Positions 63,570 to 64,000 of a stretch of DNA of 64,000 nt are shown here, piece by piece. Source of the stretch: Cephalopachus bancanus (lineage: Eukaryota; Chordata; Mammalia; Primates; Tarsiidae). The stretch spans positions 1,984,001 through 2,048,000 of the forward strand of contig JAPVLO010000205.1 of assembly GCA_027257055.1 (NCBI GenBank), given 5' to 3'. The position numbers were made by a program, and so were the translations under genes. Position 1 is the stretch's first letter. Each line of letters starts with the position of its first letter. The notes beneath the pieces are model-generated. The model was not told where the DNA came from, ran no database searches, and saw only the letters and a program-made list of their open reading frames with translations.

Positions 63570-64000
63570 ACAACAACAATCATTAGAAGGTGTAAAGGGT
63601 TTATCAAAAGGAAGAAATGGTATGAACATAGTTTTTTGTCTCTATCAGGTAAATATCATTGTTATAATGAGTTTTGATCTCAGCATGGTTTGGTAACTGT
63701 ATTTAACTAGTAGACTTAACTCTCCTCAAATTTGCTCATGAATCTGGCTTGGTGAGTGTATCCAACTGTGTTAATTGGATAACATCAATGAAAGGTACCT
63801 ATAGAAACCTAGAAGATACTTAGCTTATTCTTAGTCGGTTTGCCTCAATGTAACCATTAGCGAGCATTCAGACATTCTACTGCAGGACAAACAGCAGCCT
63901 ATTTCATCCCCACTAGGCAAATCTCCCTCAGATACAAGACCAGGACAGCCCAATCATTCATGGTTTAGCATAATAATCTCTAGTAAATTTTTAAGCTCCT
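63570..64000. other. Unassigned sequence to window edge
   Basis: Nothing recognised. Confidence 0.4.

Overview
This window is nuclear DNA from a strepsirrhine primate, most likely a lemur. The evidence is about fifty Alu elements of lemur type. They carry the inter-arm linker caataaatcaaaaaa, the right-arm motif ttggaaggctgag..gaaggatc, and a terminus ending gactccaactc or gactccgactc just before the A-tail. Human Alus have a different linker and end gacyctgtctc. Other primate or mammalian repeats fill in the picture: MIR, MER5A, MER20, MLT1-type MaLR LTRs, ERVL LTRs and L1M. I found no intact protein-coding gene, no rRNA, no tRNA gene and no CRISPR array. The window looks like intergenic or intronic A+T-rich sequence. 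All coordinates and family names come from reading the sequence by eye. Repeat edges are usually good to a few bases where a target-site duplication (TSD) is visible, and otherwise to about 10-30 bases.

Layout. 1-740: a probable L1 5' UTR on the minus strand, running off the left edge. 0.9-12 kb: Alus, MER20, MER5A, an (AT)n(AC)n tract, an MLT1 LTR split by a young Alu, a truncated LTR, and a candidate two-exon reading frame on the minus strand (about 6.9-7.8 kb). 12.4-13.05 kb: a complete solo LTR of class II (betaretrovirus-like) type with a 7-bp TSD. 13.35-14.79 kb: a DNA transposon with long inverted repeats, possibly Mutator-like. 14.9-21.5 kb: dense Alus. 21.5-32.5 kb: mostly unique A+T-rich sequence with a few Alus, MIRs and an L1M fragment. 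32.5-34.4 kb: an old repeat hit by an Alu that was itself hit by a young Alu, then an ERV1-like LTR. 35.7-42.5 kb: Alus, a minus-strand LTR-like element, old repeats and MER5A. 42.9-43.7 kb: a decayed endogenous retrovirus pol piece. 45.2-46.0 kb: a 5'-truncated L1 with a clear TSD. 48.4-53.4 kb: Alus and a minus-strand L1M, including a 200-bp near-identical duplication. 57.0-62.9 kb: ERVL LTRs and a two-LTR MaLR element that contains an RPL37 processed pseudogene, which is itself split by an Alu.

The main content is a layered record of retrotransposition. Nested TSDs give an order of events: MaLR, then the RPL37 retrocopy, then an Alu; likewise old repeat, older Alu, then young Alu. A young Alu subfamily with a short left-arm deletion is represented by seven copies. 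The most unusual single feature is the short-range, almost identical copy of 51166-51377 pasted into the L1 at 52726-52929. No new defence or metabolic system is visible here.
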